64,000 nucleotides of DNA from Veronia nyctiphanis (GTDB lineage: Bacteria; Pseudomonadota; Gammaproteobacteria; Enterobacterales; Vibrionaceae): the NCBI RefSeq assembly GCF_004116385.1, contig NZ_PEIB01000012.1, forward strand, positions 62,001 to 126,000, in the 5' to 3' direction. The notes under the pieces were generated by a model. That model was not told the DNA's origin. It worked only from the letters and a program-made list of their open reading frames with translations, and did no database searches. Below are positions 62,862 to 64,000 of the stretch, in pieces. A program made the translations under genes and the position numbers. Position 1 is the stretch's first letter, and each line of letters starts with the position of its first letter.

Positions 62862-63264
62862 TGGCTTTCTCCGTCGCCAGTGCAATGCTTTCAATGCCTG
62901 CTCCCTTCGCAGCATCCATGACTTCAACCACGGTGCCATTAAAAGCACGTTTATCGGCCTGAATCAGTAAACTGGACGAGGGCTTATCAATCGTCATCTG
63001 CATCAAAACAGCTTTCAGCCGCTCAATATCAATAAATTTTCCTCCGATATAAATTTCATTACTGGAGGTAATGGCGACGAGAATAGCCTGACTGTCTTGC
63101 GCACTGGCATGTTGTGCCTCGGGCCTATTTACTTCAACACCTGACTCCGTGACGAATGAACTAGAGACGATAAAGAAAATAAGCATGATGAAGACAATAT
63201 CCATCATCGGCGTTAAATCGACATGCGCCTCTTCACGAGGCGTAAGGGAACGTGAAAGCCTCAT
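62858..63264 (-). CDS. exbD2: ExbD2 biopolymer transport protein, frameshifted at its end
   Basis: One N-terminal helix with the proton-carrying aspartate region DLTPMMDIVFIMLIFFIV and a periplasmic domain. Restoring one A in the run at 62865-62867 turns the end into ATEKSQ-stop at 62858-62860, overlapping the tonB2 GTG. Corrected length 135 residues, the usual size; without it the frame runs about 40 residues into tonB2. Its start overlaps the exbB2 end by 4 bp. Confidence 0.9.
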
Positions 63265-63809
63265 TTAATCACCCTGAGTTCTTTTTCCAATGCCAGTGTT
63301 TTTCTCTCACATTTTTTTACTAAACGAGAATGTGCAAATACTCCTGCAAGTGCGATGACCATTCCGCCAAGCGTTGGAAACGTAGCCAGTGCAATACCCC
63401 CGGCGATTGATCGAGCATCGGTATTACCCTGCAACGCCATCACATCAAAAACCGCGATCATTCCGGTTACTGTTCCCAACAAACCGAGCATGGGGCAAAT
63501 ACTCACCATGCCACGTATCAATCGAAGATTCTGATTTAACCGCTGTTGAGCCACAAATAGCCATCCATCTCGGATTGCTTTCGCTTTCCATGAACAATGC
63601 TCGCTTCGCTGTAGCCACGCATTAACCCATTTTTTCTTTTCGGCGGGGAAACTAAAGTGCACATAAAGTAGACGTTCGATAATCATCACCCAAGTCACCA
63701 AAGCGACTGCCGCTAACCACCACAGCACAGGACCACCGACAGACATAAAGTCCTGCATGACATGCCACCAGTGATCGATAAAGTTTCTGAAGAAAAGAGA
63801 CATATCCAT
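63261..63809 (-). CDS. exbB2: ExbB2 proton channel protein
   Basis: 182 residues, MotA/TolQ/ExbB family. Three membrane helices: about 25-47 (GGPVLWWLAAVALVTWVMII), and two in the C-terminal half (MLGLLGTVTGMIAVF and ALATFPTLGGMVIALAGVFA). Drives TonB2 together with ExbD2. It starts 2 bp after the ttpC stop. Confidence 0.94.
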   Translation of the reverse strand: MDMSLFFRNFIDHWWHVMQDFMSVGGPVLWWLAAVALVTWVMIIERLLYVHFSFPAEKKKWVNAWLQRSEHCSWKAKAIRDGWLFVAQQRLNQNLRLIRGMVSICPMLGLLGTVTGMIAVFDVMALQGNTDARSIAGGIALATFPTLGGMVIALAGVFAHSRLVKKCERKTLALEKELRVIK

Positions 63810-63811
63810 CG

Positions 63812-64000
63812 CTATACCGTTTTCATTGTAAGCCCGTTCATATCAGTAGCCTCAGCTTGCTCAGCAACAAGGCTGATGCTGATTTTTTCAAGCGTACCCC
63901 GAATAGCATCAGCCTGAGAGCTGAGAATATTATGAGCGAGGAGTAGAGGTATTGCCGCAATCAACCCCATGACGGTTGTTATCAGCGCCGTAGAAATTCC
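63812..64000 (-). CDS. ttpC: TtpC (ExbB-like TonB2 accessory protein), C-terminal end only
   Basis: The last 62 residues are visible: GISTALITTVMGLIAAIPLL, LAHNILSSQADAIRGTLEKI and the end NGLTMKTV with TAG at 63812-63814. The TTVMGLIAAIPLL helix is the ExbB/TolQ channel end, and the place directly before exbB2 fits TtpC of the Vibrio TonB2 system. The rest lies beyond the window. Confidence 0.85.
   Translation of the reverse strand, partial: GISTALITTVMGLIAAIPLLLAHNILSSQADAIRGTLEKISISLVAEQAEATDMNGLTMKTV

Overview
The window looks like chromosome I of a member of the Vibrionaceae. The gene order, from guaB-xseA-der through isc, sec, ace, pst-ppk-ppx and phoRB, matches from memory the VC0719-VC0767 stretch of Vibrio cholerae. 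Proteases with GlyGly-CTERM tails and a TonB2-type ExbB2/ExbD2/TonB2/TPR cluster also fit that family. I cannot fix the genus. Most genes are core metabolism and there is no prophage, IS element, CRISPR array, tRNA or rRNA.

Layout. 0-3.0 kb: guaB (minus, under tandem PurR boxes) and xseA (plus). 3.0-3.56 kb: a gene-free, repeat-rich spacer at the place where the V. cholerae crtS replication-trigger site lies. 3.5-11.2 kb: a minus-strand run pilW-rodZ-ispG-hisS-yfgM-bamB-der. 11.2-12.9 kb: rlmN and ndk. 13.1-20.1 kb: iscR-iscS-iscU-iscA-hscB-hscA-fdx-iscX-pepB behind two adjoining IscR type-1 sites. 20.1-27.5 kb: trmJ, suhB, and queA-tgt-yajC-secD-secF. 27.5-29.9 kb: two secreted S1 proteases. 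30.0-36.2 kb: acpH, glyoxylate shunt aceB/aceA, oxyR and a divergent 2-Cys peroxiredoxin. 36.3-49.2 kb: a phosphate island (pstC-pstA-pstB-phoU; GcvR-like-ppk-ppx; phoB-phoR-pstS) with Pho boxes before pstC and phoB. 49.2-55.3 kb: sbcD-sbcC and rdgC. 55.4-61.0 kb: an M23 peptidase, trhP, a triple-CHRD lipoprotein, an AT-rich gap and ferredoxin yfhL. 61.0-64.0 kb: ttpC (partial)-exbB2-exbD2-tonB2-TPR.

A major caveat is that thirteen genes carry single-base frameshifts (15 in all, 13 deletions and 2 insertions), mostly in short homopolymers. Undoing them restores family-length proteins in every case. Since several are essential (secD, ispG), sequencing or assembly error is the simplest explanation. 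I annotate these as whole genes and give the break positions.

The best candidates for a second look are the xseA-der spacer (putative crtS with a GATC cluster, perfect inverted repeats and a 13-bp direct repeat), the queA control region in which a promoter sits in the loop of a terminator and the Shine-Dalgarno in its stem, the predicted periplasmic beta-propeller inside PstC, and the CHRD lipoprotein between trhP and yfhL.
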